A DNA stretch of 64,000 bases, from contig JAUJPP010000011.1 of NCBI GenBank assembly GCA_030562195.1, positions 6,324,001 through 6,388,000 on the forward strand, read 5' to 3'. This DNA comes from Nipponacmea schrenckii. Its lineage: Eukaryota; Mollusca; Gastropoda; Lottiidae. The translations under genes and the position numbers were made by a program. This document shows positions 1-13,193 of this stretch, one piece after another. Position 1 is the stretch's first letter, and the number at the start of each line of letters is the position of its first letter. The notes under the pieces were generated by a model, which made no database searches, had not been told where the DNA came from, and saw nothing but the letters and a program-made list of their open reading frames with translations.

Positions 1-940
1 TAGAAATTAGAAAGTGTAATTTATCATCCACACTCTCTATTCAAGAGGTAAACTAGATAAACTGTCAACATTCCTGAAAGTCATAGAATTTAAAACAAAA
101 TTACTATCGGAGTTTTATTTATTTGATATATCTTATTCTACTTATAAAATATTTCAAATCAAACAGTTACAGAAAAAGTTCTGAAGCAACACATTTTAAC
201 TACAGACAAGATAGTAGAATTTGTACCTGGTCGTCATAGACTAAACTAGAAGCACAATAGTAAGCTGTTAACCTCCTTTCTTTATTTGAATTCCAGCAGG
301 TTGAAAACTAATAAGATATTTTACCTCACTCAGGATTACTCTAGTCTACTAACATACTTTACTTTATACTGGTGTATTACCTTACCTGTAAAACTCATTA
401 CTATGTGTGAATGAAATACTCGTTAACCTGCCAAAAAACATGCTAGAAAGAATCTCATCTTCACATATCAAAATATTACAAACTCCATCATAGCTAAGGC
501 AAGCGTCTAATGAAATCAAGGTATAAGGTGAAGTTTGCATACATACTACCTTAACATTGTGAAGATGTTATATAGGTGAAGACATTAAACATACTTCTAT
601 GATATAAAAACAGTATGAGAAGTAATGTCTATAAAACATAAAGCGTTTTTAACAGCTAGAAGATGTCGACACAGCAAGTTTTATTGCAACATCATGATAT
701 TAATTTTAGCATCTGACTAAAAGTCTTTGTGATGTTGTTATAGCAATAATCAGTCAAGATGCTGATTAATATTCATGAGCAATAAATATATGTGCATCTA
801 CTTGACCATGTAAAATTATATTGCAAACAGGATGTTACCCTGTGACAATAATACCTGAGTTTTAAACTCTAATCTTAGCCCAAAACCCAATCATATATTA
901 TAACAGCATTACTTCAGTGCTCATAGCTGATTTATATTAC
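1..940. other. Gene-free AT-rich sequence
   Basis: I see no coding exon, RNA gene or clear repeat. The sequence is AT-rich with stops in all frames. It could be intergenic or part of an intron of a gene beyond the left edge. Confidence 0.5.
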
Positions 941-1335
941 TAGCCTTAACATTAGTGAATGCTATTTTGATCCTGTGCCAGTGCTTTCTGTTGAATGTTG
1001 AGCACTACTTATCAACACATACTATAGGACAGTTTAATATTTTATAAATAAAATACTAGCCTTAACCCAAGTGAGCACTACTTCAATCCTGTGCCAGTGC
1101 TTTCTGTTGAATATGGACTTGTTACCTACAAGTTATCAACAAATACAATAGGATTACTATAGGACAGTTCAATATTCAATAATAGCCTTAACAATAGTGA
1201 ACACTACTTTAGTGTCAGTGTTTTCTGTTGAATAATGCCTTATACTACCAATCAACAAATACTATAGGTTTATTATAGAACAGACAATTAAAGATATATT
1301 ATAAATAAAATAAGACAAGGCTTAACACTAGTAAT
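941..1335. repeat. Tandem repeat, unit about 116-136 bp, three copies plus a remnant
   Basis: Units start at 941, 1057 and 1183 with tagccttaac. Each carries gtgccagtgctttctgttga or a close variant and ends near a tatcaacaMatactatagga block. A degraded fourth start is seen near 1319. Unit length grows through small indels. Confidence 0.75.
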
Positions 1336-2033
1336 ACAACTATGACTATAGAGGTTACAAGACAGTCTTCAAAACGAATTAAAATATTTATATTAAAATA
1401 AACATTACTTAAATAGAAACCAAACCTTTCATTATTTAACACTAACATGAAATTTTCTTACATAATTTATAGTTAATTAAAATATTATACCTAAAATAAC
1501 TTGTATTGGAGAAAACTATCAATTATACATATACTGGTAAATAGAAAGTCAACATGATATAGGAAACTGGTTTTAACCGACGTGAGAAATATTGTTAGAA
1601 ATTCGGAGATATTTCTATCCTAACCGTTTAAATAAGAATTCGTGACATACATATTCAAATAATGACAAGAGAAAAATAAAAATACAGAATAGAATATTGA
1701 AACTTGTCTTTATATTTTTTATTTAAACAGTGTTTATTCATTAATTACAAATTATACATACATATATAAAGACTATGGTTTCAGAAACAAGTTGAAACTT
1801 ATATTAATCTGTTACCATATCATATAAAGCATATCTAAAACAGGTATCTACAATATAATAGGTGATATTACAAGATAATTGATTAAACAAACAAATATTT
1901 GATCCTTCTATAAGCTCCATCATGTTTTAAAATTTAACCCTCTATTTGAAGTCTAGTTTTGCTTCCTGCCCTTCCAGTCTCTTGTCCCGAGATAAAACAA
2001 TCAAACCAATAGTCCTATTCTAAAATGAACTAA
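1336..2033. other. Gene-free AT-rich sequence
   Basis: Nothing recognisable: no long ORF and no tandem or inverted repeat of note. Confidence 0.45.
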
Positions 2034-2177
2034 ATCTAGACTAGAACCATCTAGAACAATCTAGACTAGAACCATCTAGAACAATCTAGACTAGAACAAT
2101 CTAGACTAGAACCATCTAGAACAATCTAGACTAGAACCATCTAGAACAATCTAGACTAGAACCATCTAGAACAATCT
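2034..2177. repeat. 25-bp minisatellite rich in CTAG/TCTAGA
   Basis: About five to six copies of accatctagaacaatctag followed by actag, some shortened. The unit is dominated by the palindrome TCTAGA. Confidence 0.85.
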
Positions 2178-2525
2178 GACACTGTATTAGTACAGTACAT
2201 CAATATGATGAAAATTTCAAATGGATTGTTAAGAAGTTTCCTATATCTTTAATGTGTATTTGGGACACTGGTAGCATTCATTTGCATCATTTCAATTTTT
2301 AGTTAGACATTTCCTGCAAGGATTTTAGGACATCACTATAAATTTAATAAAAGGCCATATCTGATATATGCAGATATTGTGAATAATGCAAATTGATGCT
2401 ATAAGTGTCATTGATACACAATAAAAATCAAGAAAACTTCTCTACAATTTATCAATGACCATATTACCACAGTTTACTATCCTGGACATTTCATAATTGC
2501 TCAAAATCTTACCTATTCATTATTG

Positions 2526-2670
2526 ACACATAATTGATACACAATCTACACACTATTCACACATAATTGATACACAATTTACACACTATTCACACATAAA
2601 TGATACACAATTTACACACTATTCACACATAATTTATACACAATTTACACACTATTCACACATAATTGAC
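2526..2670. repeat. 33-bp minisatellite
   Basis: About four and a half copies of a unit containing cacataattgatacacaat and ttacacactattca, with single-base differences between copies. Confidence 0.85.
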
Positions 2671-2679
2671 AAACAATTG

Positions 2680-3734
2680 AGACTTTACGGTACTTTGTAA
2701 CTTTATCCTCAAATCATATATACTATTTAATGTCAGTGATTAATATCTTCAATATTTTAAAATTATTTTAATCTTTCAAAAGGGTTGTTGGAGTATTTAT
2801 TTAGATATATATAAAAACAACAGAGTAATCTTACTGTATGATAGGCAAAGTTAGATATAGTACACCAATTATTTATTACACCCCTCAACATTCTTTTGAA
2901 CTCTTCTACACATGTATAATTTCTATACCAGTGATACTGATTATATCTGACTGGAAAGGCTCATTTGTAAATTTAGGTATATTCAAATATAGCCTGTGAG
3001 AAAAAGTTTTAATTCAATTTATGGGCCCGGATACAGACTTGTTTAGATAATACCCAATCTCTTTTTTGTCTTGCAAATAAGCATAATTTATACATAAAGT
3101 AATAGAACACAATATAGAATGTGAAATGCTTATATTATTTTGCCAAGTACCAAGTCTTGGTTTCTAGCAAACAATTTTGAGTGTAATGTTCGCAACAATG
3201 GCATGTGTGCCGCCAAGCAGGGTATGCTTTCTCTCCTAGACACCTAATTTTCATGTTGAAATAATTCCTCTCGTATTATTTATATATATTTGCTCTATAT
3301 TAACTAAGTCTAATGTTGGATTTTATGTTGGATCATTATTTCCAATTTTTGTTTTATCTCTAATATCCTGTGGTGAATAGTTTTGAAACCTGTTTAAATT
3401 GGAATTCATAATAAAAATATTTTAATAATAGGCACTACATAATATCTGATTTAAATATATATAAAATGATTTCAATAGCCCTGAACCACAAAACAGACTT
3501 TATTTATTAGATTAGTTGAAGTAGGTCTGAACCGATTTTATCTCCTATCTGGACAAGTTATTTATGTTTTATACTGCACTCATGTTATAGCCAGTTAAAC
3601 TGGATTTATTTGAATAAATTGCGTTCTAGAGATAGTTGTTATTTGTATAACTTGTAATTATCTATTTACCATACCACTGACAAATATATCAATAACATTA
3701 ACATTATACAACTATATTCTTGTATATCTCCTTT
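2680..3734. other. Gene-free AT-rich sequence
   Basis: No ORF, RNA gene or repeat that I can support. Confidence 0.45.
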
Positions 3735-3905
3735 TCTTTAACTGTTTCCGTATAAAGGATGGACAATGTCATGCAGTGAGCAATGGGAGAAATTCTAATA
3801 GAACATTGACATTAGCCTTCTCTTTTTATTGATTTTAAACTGTTAATGGATCTTTAACATTAACCTATTGTTCTACGCCATTGGTCCAAAAATGATGAAC
3901 AATGC
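3735..3905 (-). mobile_element. Degraded SINE fragment (body/3' part, minus orientation)
   Basis: The + strand text catgcagtgagcaatggg, then acattgacattagcc, then a degenerate ctgttaatggatctttaaca, follows in the same order the body of the complete SINE at 15603-15906 (minus orientation). The tRNA-like head is not recognisable. Confidence 0.55.
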
Positions 3906-4002
3906 TTTTTAAGTAACAAAAATTAAACACAAAATTTTAATGATATTAAGAAGCAGAGAGCAAATCTATAATAGAACACCCGAGAATAATTTATTGTAGA
4001 AC

Positions 4003-4099
4003 ACACTTCTTTAATAACATAAGGTATAAAATGTTTCATCTGATGACGAAACGTGTAAATTATGATGAAACATTACATGCTTTGTTATTAAAGAAGTGT
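4003..4099. mobile_element. Small fold-back MITE with 17-bp perfect terminal inverted repeats
   Basis: The left end acacttctttaataaca (4003-4019) is the exact reverse complement of the right end (4083-4099). Similarity continues inward: the left arm carries aatgtttcatc and the right arm gatgaaacatt, so the 97-bp element can fold into a hairpin. Ends of the same family occur at 22153 and 58755. No clear target duplication is visible. Confidence 0.7.
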
Positions 4100-4109
4100 A
4101 TTACACCAT

Positions 4110-4735
4110 TAACTATTCCCTGTCTAGAATAAAATAGTAATAGTTACCTTCTTCTAGGAACATTCCTGTATAGTAATCACAATGTCTATCACAGTGTACT
4201 CTATTATCTATAAGACATCTGTCTTGTGTCTTTGTGTTGTATTGTCTCTTGTCAACTCAAAAACCCGGCAAATAAATTATGTCAAACTGACAAATTTTTC
4301 CGGTGAATGTCAAGGCCTGAACCAGATGTCACTTATTTAAGGCTGTCAGTGATATTAAAGGCTGTCACAGATATTAAAGGCTGATGTATTTTAAGACCAG
4401 TCAGATGTCTAAACTAGTTCTAAGGCCTACCAACAGGCCAATGTATCCTATTTAAACTGTCTGCAAGCAGGCTGCCTAGGAAGTAGGTCAACCACCAGTG
4501 AAACCATGTGATCAGCTATTTAACACTATAATAGTCTGTTGTAGAACATGTATTCTTGGGGTGAATAACCGTCACTTGACCCTTCACCCCTAACTTTATC
4601 TTAATTTTAACAAGGGATATAATCATTTAATTTATCATTATAACTCCACTGAACAAGCAGATTTTATATTTTTACCTGAAGGCATGTAATCGTCTTATAT
4701 TTTGTTTTAAATCTACAAACATCATGAAAGGGATG
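4110..4735. other. Gene-free sequence
   Basis: No supported gene. A short local duplication (aaggctgtcagtgatatt / aaggctgtcacagatatt, near 4340-4380) is the only structure noted. Confidence 0.45.
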
Positions 4736-4741
4736 ACTGGA

Positions 4742-5766
4742 GATGAAATCTGTTATTGACTGGGATGAAATCTGTTATTGACTGGGATGAAAGCTGTTAT
4801 TGACTGGGATGAAATCTGTTATTGACTGGGATGAAAGCTGTTATTGACTGGGATGAAATCTGTTATTGACTGGGATGAAAGCTGTTATTGACTGGGATGA
4901 AAGCTGTTATTGACTGGGATGAAATCTGTTATTGACTGGGATGAAATCTGTTATTGACTGGGATGAAAGCTGTTATTGACTGGGATGAAATCTGTTATTG
5001 ACTGGGATGAAATCTGTTATTGACTGGGATGAAAGCTGTTATTGACTGGGATGAAATCTGTTATTGACTGGGATGAAATCTGTTATTGACTGGGATGAAA
5101 GCTGTTATTGACTGGGATGAAAGCTGTTATTGACTGGATGAAATCTGTTATTGACTGGGATGAAATCTGTTATTGACTAGGATGAAATCTGTTATTGACT
5201 GGGATGAAATCTGTTATTGACTGGGATGAAATCTGTTATTGACTGGGATGAAATCTGTTATTGACTAGGATGAAATCTGTTATTGACTGGGATGAAATCT
5301 GTTATTGACTGGGATGAAATCTGTTATTGACTGGGATGAAATCTGTTATTGACTGGGATGAAATCTGTTATTGACTGGGATGAAATCTGTTATTGACTGG
5401 GATGAAATCTGTTATTGACTGGGATGAAATCTGTTATTGACTGGGATGAAATCTGTTATTGACTGGGATGAAATCTGTTATTGACTAGGATGAAATCTGT
5501 TATTGACTAGGATGAAATCTGTTATTGACTGGGATGAAATCTGTTATTGACTGGGATGAAATCTGTTATTGACTGGGATGAAATCTGATTGACTAGGATG
5601 AAATCTGTTATTGATTAACTGTTATTGACATCTGTTATTGACTAGGATGAAATCTGTTATTGACTTGGATGAAATCTGTTTTTGACTTGGATGAAATATG
5701 TTAGTGACTTGGATGAAATCTGTTATTGACTGGGATGAAATCTGTTATTGACTGGGATGAAATCTT
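4742..5766. repeat. 22-bp minisatellite, about 46 copies
   Basis: Unit gatgaaatctgttattgact plus gg. The first half mixes two variants (gaaatctg and gaaagctg); the second half is almost all gaaatctg with occasional tagg for tggg. Copies decay after about 5585. Confidence 0.95.
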
Positions 5767-6505
5767 AAAGGTTCATGAAAATATTTTGTTTTTATCTTTA
5801 GATGATTATTGATGTATCAATTGATGAAACTTCTATTTTCAGCTATTTCAGTTGAAGAAATGATACTACCACAGATAATATTTCAGAGACATCCATAACT
5901 AATGCATCTAATTATCCTAACCTTTAACTTGCACCTTATTTTACCACAAAACTTTACTTTGTGACCTAGGCCAGTGGTTTTATAAGACTATTTTCTCATC
6001 ACCATCTAACTCTAATAGACCTGTGTCAATTTAAGGTGTCTTCAAAAGTTTTATAAATATTGCTATTAAAAGTTTCACAGATGAAAAATGGCATGGCTAA
6101 AACTACATTTATCAATATCAGCCTTTCAGATATTTAAATTTCCATTTTGACAGACAAAATTACTTTCACTGTTTACTTTATAAATACAAAACAATCTTTA
6201 TTTAAATGAGCAATTTATCTGTCATTTGAACAATGCATGAATATGAAATGAAATGATGTTGACTTCCTATTAACAATGCATAGAAATAACTATATATCTG
6301 CTATTAATGAAAGATAAACAAAGGACCCTATCAAAGAGACATTGTTGTAGAGCCTTATCTATATGTTGGTAATAAACTTTTAAACAATAAGATTCTTTTA
6401 AATCATTTACATTGAATCCAACAATGAAATACTTTATCTACCTAACCAATAACATAGAATCAATCTTTTAAACTATACAACCGCTACCCAGTACTATAAC
6501 TATAG
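5767..6505. other. Gene-free AT-rich sequence
   Basis: Nothing supported as a gene or repeat. Confidence 0.45.
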
Positions 6506-7425
6506 CCAACTACTTAGTTTGTGATATCAGTATTCACTGAAGTGAATTGTCATCTACCAACAACCACCTAGTTTGTGATATCAGTATTCACTGAAGCTGA
6601 ATTGTCATCTACCAACAACCACCTAGTTTATGATATCAGCATCCACTGGAGCAGATTTTAATTTATCACCTTCCAACAACCACCTAGTTTGTGATATCAG
6701 CATCCACTGAAGCAGATTTTAATTTATCATCTACCAACAACCACCTAGTTTGTGATATCAGCATCCACTGAAGCAGATTTTAATTTATCATCTACCAACA
6801 ACCACCTAGTTTGTGATATCAGCATCCACTGAAGCAGATTTTAATTTATCATCTACCAACAACCACCTAGTTTGTGATATCAGCATCCACTGGAGCAGAT
6901 GTTAATTTATCACCTACCAACCAACCACCTAGTTTGTGATATCAGCATCCACTGGAGCAGATGTTAATTTATCACCTACCAACCAACCACCTAGTTTGTG
7001 ATATCAGCATCCACTGGAGCAGATGTTAATTTATCACCTACCAACCAACCACCTAGTTTGTGATATCAGCATCCACTGAGCAGATGTTAATTATATAACC
7101 CCCTATTTTATAACAAACATACTAACAGAGTTTTTACCACCCAATTTCAACCACCTAGTTTTGATATAAGATTACAGATGTTAATATCATAAACAACCAT
7201 ATTTTTTATGATACTGAGCAATGTTAATTTAAAATAACCCAAACTAACCCGCCTAGTTTGTGTATCAGCATCCACTGGAGCAGATTTTAATTTATCACCT
7301 ACCAACAACCACCTAGTTTGTGATATCAGCATCCACTGGAGCAGATGTTAATTTATCACCTACCAACCAACCACCTAGTTTGCGATATCAGCATCCACTG
7401 GAAGTAACTGTTATCTACAACCAAT
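6506..7425 (+). repeat. About 61-bp minisatellite, family shared in inverted orientation with 26495-27450
   Basis: About 14-15 copies of a unit with the core ccaacaaccacctagtttg, then tgatatcagcatccactgg, then agcagatgttaatttatcac. The block 7080-7260 is strongly degraded and includes a partly different unit (agattacagatgttaatatc), which recurs outside the array near 7521. The reverse complement of the same unit builds the array at 26495-27450. Confidence 0.92.
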
Positions 7426-7429
7426 CAAC

Positions 7430-8985
7430 AACTAGATGTATAAATGGAATATATAATGATATAACACTATTATAACAAGGTACTAACCAGTCACCACAAT
7501 TTACAAGTCATCATAATTATTGATATAAGATTACAGTTCTTGGAAATGATAATAATCATATTGTTGTGATACTGAGCAATGTTTTCTGTAATATAACAGA
7601 TCTAACAGGAGTATTTTCTGTAATAATGACCAACGACACTCTCTGACACAAATTGATATCAGAATTGCATAAAGTACTACTAATAATCTACATTAATAAG
7701 TTGTCTTTCTGTTCAATATTGTTAACACAATTACACGTTGTATTCTTTCAATGGAATTCTTGGTTGAAAACCCCTGTTCTTATCAATCTATAACAAGTGA
7801 AATGTCAAAATTACAAAACAGTGAGCACTGTAAGCAAATAAACTTCTTTCTCATGAAAAACTGGTGATTTACAGAGAAAACCGGTCATAATCTTATCTTT
7901 TGGTCTGATTTATATAAAAAGTGTCAAAAGTGAAAGCTTATATTAAATTAAAACAGCTATGGTCAGTCCTAGAGGTCAGAGGGTCAAGGTGAAGATGACC
8001 TCCATGTCAAACAGTCAAGTGAGTGTTATAATGAAGTGAAGTTGTTAAAACTAAAATAACTAGTGTTGTTTCCTGGTGTAAGACAAATAGAAGAATGAGA
8101 AGTAAATGACAAAAATAACAGATATTTATGTCTTATAAAGTAGGGTTATCCCATGCAGCAGGCAATGAGGGAAATTTTGATAAGGAAAATACCAAAAAAA
8201 ATCAAATAGCTGGGGCTAACAGAACAGTCAATGTAGATTAAAGATATAAATATTCAGGTACAATATCCTGACAGTGTGTTTCATTTCCTAAATAAGAGGC
8301 CTTGATCTGCAACCCGCATCACCAATAACCACAAACATAAAACCTTACAAAATAGTCAATTAATTCCATCCATTTCATTTAACATAAATAAATAACCAAA
8401 TTATTTCTTTATAACCAGACAATACCACAATCACCAACATTATAATCAGACGTATTATAAACCTGAATAAACTAGACACACTGTTAGAATTCAATAATTG
8501 GGCAAAAGCTTACAATGAAGCTGGTCTGAATTGACAATTAATTCAGAAAATTAGAATAATTTCAATGGCGTCTTTTAAGATTAAATTACAATACTTTAAA
8601 AAAAGAGATAATTCTTACTGAAAATTCAACATTTAAGTTAAAATATTAGGCATTAAATAACAGGGTGAATCTTAATCACCAGACTAATCATTAATTAAAG
8701 TTAATTACCTTTGATATTTCAATATTCAACAACCACAGTTTTTACTTGGATGCTATAGTCCCACTCCAGTCCAACATTCACTTCAACAAGTCAAATTAAG
8801 CAGAATGACTCTACTTCTCTACTATCTACTGGACTGTGGTAGAAATTTTAACCATACAGTCAAATAACATCAGCCATAGTCTTATTGACATGTATACAAC
8901 ATGTAACTAAGTCTAACAATATATAGTTATTATCAACTAGACATCACGTTTATATTTTATACTCATTCTGAATACACTATACACA
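7430..8985. other. Gene-free AT-rich sequence with a SINE remnant near 8130-8210
   Basis: No gene is supported. Near 8150 catgcagcaggcaatgaggg resembles the SINE 3' body found at 15603-15906. The stretch 7520-7590 repeats part of the degraded minisatellite unit seen near 7167. Confidence 0.4.
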
Positions 8986-9001
8986 TATTGATATTTACTG
9001 T

Positions 9002-9175
9002 CCAATCAGAATAAACTATACAATTATTTATAATTATCGTCCAATCAGAATACACTATATAAATATTGATAATTTTTGTCCAATCAGAACAAAGATAACA
9101 ATTCAGACTACTCACTATGTTCTATGACCAATCAGAGTCATTTATACAAATATTGATATTTATTCTCCAATCAGA
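9002..9175. repeat. Five spaced copies of a CCAATCAG-containing unit
   Basis: ccaatcag occurs at about 9002, 9041, 9080, 9128 and 9166, each followed by a/g-rich then ta-rich sequence such as aatacactatataaatattg. Spacing is about 38-48 bp. The motif matches a CCAAT box, but no gene start is visible next to it. Confidence 0.7.
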
Positions 9176-9396
9176 ATACAGATAACAATCGACTGTGTTT
9201 ACTGTCATATAATTATAATAATACGTTCACCTCAAATAACAACAAACTATTGCATCAGGAGGTTTAAAATAGGTCATGTGAATATAGATATGGTAAATTT
9301 TTCTAAACAGGAAAAGCATCTTCACAAAATCAAGTTATTACAAACATCGTCTTATACATCTTCACAGTGTCAATCTATTTCCAAATGTGATTAATT

Positions 9397-10436
9397 CAGG
9401 GATCATGATTTGCCCATATATGCCGGACATGACCGACCGTCTTGCCAAAATGACCGACGGCAATTTGCCTGTCGGACATCAAGTATAGGTTAAAAAAAAA
9501 ATTTTTTTTTACCTTGCTCCAAACTGTATACAGTTACGTAAAGTCATTATATCAATTAACTCTTTCTGTCTTTTAATCTAGTTAATTATGGGATTACTGG
9601 TAATAGGTTAAGTAATAAACAATGAAAATCATTTGGCTCGTGGAAACGCTTCATTTCAAAGAGATCGGGACCGTGTAAAACTACTTACTTTATTTACAAA
9701 CAATAGCAAGTAACACTTGTCACGATAATCCTTTAATCATTATGTAGGGTTTCAATAGTTTTCCTATATATTATGCCATTAAATTCTAATCGGTCATCAT
9801 TCATTGATATTATCCTTCATCATGTCCATGATATGATGAATTTGACAGTTCCGATATCGAAAGTAGCCTCTTATGCTGGTTATAAATGATTGTTTACATG
9901 CTACAGTCAAATTATAAAACGAATTTACGAAACGAAGTTGAGAAAATATTAAATTTACACTGGAAACCTACCGATAATATAAAGAAATTTTGAAACAATG
10001 TCCATGTTATTTATAAATTACATTGAATAGGGGATTATCATAAAATATCGCGAAGACTTCAAAATTTCGTTTTTGGTCAAATTAAGGCTTTCGTATAATT
10101 AATCATTAAAAGCGAAAGTAGAATGTACTGGATGTTGTTATGAAAACATTACCAGGTGAAAAATGGATCAAATTATCATCTTAATCGGCAATTAAAATAC
10201 AATTGAGGAATAATTAATTGATTTGTGGTAAAGAATTTAAACATTGAAAACGGTAGCCCCCCTTGAAAATTATGGCAACGAAAAGAAAAAAAAATCGGTA
10301 GATTTGGGTCTCCCGGCGGTAGATCGGGAGATAACTTCCAAAAGCGGTAGAAACCCGACAAATGTGACCCTCTAAAAACATCGTTTGAAAATGCCCGAAA
10401 ATGTCCGACTGGGAAAAAAATAAATCATGATCCCTG
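9397..10436. mobile_element. hAT-like non-autonomous DNA transposon with 8-bp target duplication
   Basis: The element starts cagggatcatgattt (9397-9411) and ends with its exact reverse complement aaatcatgatccctg (10422-10436). The 8-bp sequence gattaatt directly flanks both ends (9389-9396 and 10437-10444). A CAGGG-type terminus plus an 8-bp duplication is the hallmark of the hAT superfamily. The sub-terminal part carries clustered gaccgac/gtcggaca motifs. The 1,040 bp interior holds no transposase-length ORF, so it would depend on enzyme supplied elsewhere. A truncated relative lies at 41531-41651 in opposite orientation. Confidence 0.85.
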
Positions 10437-10444
10437 GATTAATT

Positions 10445-11380
10445 CCATCTGCATTGGATCACGAAAATTTAAAAGTGAAAGTGATATGTAACACCAGGTA
10501 ATACAGTCTATCAGATACCTTGATTATCAGCTACAAGCCAGCCTAATTCAGTCTTTCGGCTAAGGGCACTGATTGGGCATATTCAATACCTGGTCATCCA
10601 ATCAAATCTCTACATTTTATGAAATAAGAAAGGTGAGTTATACAGCAGTGATTCAACTAGAGTAGGGGTGTGTAGACTTATGTAAGTTTGAGCACTATAT
10701 CCCTTGGGACCCAGGCCCAACTTAGCCAACCATGGACTAGGTGCAACCAGATTCTATAGCAGTTGAGACAATGTTTTAAGCTGTGAAGATGATGGGAAAT
10801 TTGAATTGAGTTCATTCTATACAAACATGAACATAGATAATGGACTAAATGCAGTTGAGTACACAATTGTTATGAATTCTTTGTCAAAGCTGTATAATAA
10901 TATCACTTGAAAACTAAGGTAAAACCAGACGTATTTGCTGTCAGCCAGTATTTGTCAGAACTGGTTGAAGTCAGGACATAGGTAGATGATAAGTTGATGT
11001 CCTTTTTTAGGAATGGAATATTGAGTGTGAAGACCAACCAATTAATATATATTCAAAATATATGGCGCCAGGCAGATGGTGTGCTTACTCAGATATGATA
11101 CACTTTATATGTTATTATGACATGCTTACTCATAATTGATATAAAGAAGCTAAAGTTCATAGGTTTCGTTTTGCTTGGAACTTAGGGTATATTTATTCTT
11201 TACTTTACTCAATTAAATCAAGTTATAGTCTGGAGTTTTTATATCAGAAACATGTGTAGGCAACATGAAACAGTTCTTATCAATTAGCAAGTTAAATGAA
11301 TATATCCCTTTAATAACATGAGGATGGTGAGATGATAAATTATAGGACTATATCACTTTAACTAAACTACATAACCTTCA
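10445..11380. other. Gene-free sequence
   Basis: No supported gene. Minus-strand ORFs of about 60 codons show no recognisable domain. Confidence 0.4.
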
Positions 11381-11383
11381 CGA

Positions 11384-11812
11384 CAACAACACCCAACCTT
11401 CACGACAACAACACCCAACCTTCATGACAACAACAACACAAAACCTTCCAGACAACAACAACTCAACCTTCCAGACAACAACAACACAACCTTCACGACA
11501 ACAACACACAACCTCTCAGATAACAACAACACAACCTTTCAGACAATCATACACAACTTTCCAGACAACAATAACACAACCTTCACGACAACAACACAAA
11601 CCTTCCAGAAAAAAACAACAACAACACAACCTTCAGACAACAACAACAACACAATCTTCAGTAACAACACAACCTTCAGACAATAACAACAACTACACAC
11701 AACCTTCCAGACAACAACACAACCATCCAGGCAACAACAACACAACCATCCAGACAACAACAACACAACCTTCCAGACAACAACACAACCTTCAGGACAA
11801 TAACACAGACAT
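11384..11812. repeat. Degenerate CAA-rich minisatellite (acaacaacacaaccttc type)
   Basis: About 20 imperfect units of acaacaacacaaccttc(c)aga. The composition keeps stop codons rare, so long Thr/Gln/Pro-rich ORFs appear on + (130 codons) and Val/Cys-rich ones on - (111 codons). I read these as repeat artefacts. Confidence 0.9.
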
Positions 11813-11819
11813 ATAGTTT

Positions 11820-13190
11820 TTATAAATTGTGCACCTAAAGATAAAACATTGATAAGGTTATTTGCTTTTGTCAAGGTCAGTAAAAATTGTTGACCTATAT
11901 CTAAACAGATGTACGGTCAAAACATTGTTATATACACAAAGGTTCAAGGCTGATATCAAGGTCATCTGAGCCTTGTTGTTCTGTTAGTAATGAGGAATAT
12001 TGCTTTAAAAATAAAACCCAGAATTGTAATCTTTTGGTCTAATAATAATCAATGTTGTCTCTGAAATGTATTCTTGATATTGGATATTGTAAATAGTACT
12101 AAGGATCTATAATTATTGTCAAATTGTGTTTCTAGGCAAGACCTAATGCTACCAGGAATGGATTCTTGGTATTTATTAAGTTCAACCCTTCCAGCCTTTC
12201 ATGTTCTCTAATTACAAAATACTGCCTGTAGCCCTTATTATAACTTATAATTACAACTTGATATTGGGTTGTAAATTTTCTCTTATTTTGAGAAAAGAAT
12301 CCAATATTTGGGAGAAAGGATTTAAAACTGTTACCATTTTGGTGACACCTTTTTTAAAAGCACTAGCCCTGACCCATATGAAACTACATAGATATAACAC
12401 AAGTATGTAGGTGTGTGTTATTTCTAAGTATGAACCATACATAGTTTCATATTGCCAGACCCACAATATGTTATCTTTAATAATTAGAATTTGCATGTTT
12501 TAAAAGACAGTTTTTGTCACTAAGTGAATGGTATGGATACAGACAACCAGTAAAATAACAGGTTTCTAAATGTAAAAACTTATTTATTCACCTGCCCAAA
12601 TATCTGACAGTTAAGTTTATTATATACCAGTATAAAATTTGTGTAATTTTATAACAAAACTGACAAGTTGGCAGATATAAAGTTTTTTTAATCAATGTTT
12701 TTGTGAATAATAACATAATAAAAATGTGTTGGCAGTTTCACAGCTTATATAACTATGTTTGAAAAGCACCATCCTGTGTCATCGAAATTCTACCAAGACT
12801 CAACTGGTCATGTATTATTCAATGTTAATAATATTCATTTCAAACAAGGGCAGATAACTATCATTCCTATTTCAAATATTCTACTACAAAACTTTAGCGA
12901 ACTGTTCGTTTTTAAAATTTGAATCAAATCCTGATGTGTACAATAACTTTGATCAACTTTATTGACATATATAAAACAAAGGCAATAACATTAACCATCA
13001 AACTCAGAAACTTATCATTTACCCAGAATATAAATATTAACAATAGGTGTAACTTATTGATCTAGAGTATATTAGTGTTATTTATAAATAAGGACAGTAA
13101 CTCACCAATTGTAGCAGCCATATTTAGTTAGTATTTGTAAAGGTTATAGTGGTTTTATCATTGATTTCACGATATAGTCTTCTCTTCTTT
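11820..13190. other. Gene-free AT-rich sequence
   Basis: No supported gene. Two short overlapping ORFs (12201-12410 + and 12251-12496 -) show no domain or splice context. Confidence 0.4.
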
Positions 13191-13193
13191 AAT

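Noticed and set aside
4742..5766. Possible CRISPR-like array
   Set aside because: Units are contiguous with no unique spacers and the context is an animal genome; the same holds for the other arrays.
10176..10361. 61-codon minus ORF inside the hAT-like element as transposase remnant
   Set aside because: No recognisable transposase motif; too short to assign.
11424..11874. Long ORFs on both strands (130 codons +, 111 codons -)
   Set aside because: They arise from the stop-poor CAA-rich minisatellite; Thr/Gln- and Val/Cys-only composition, no splice or start context.
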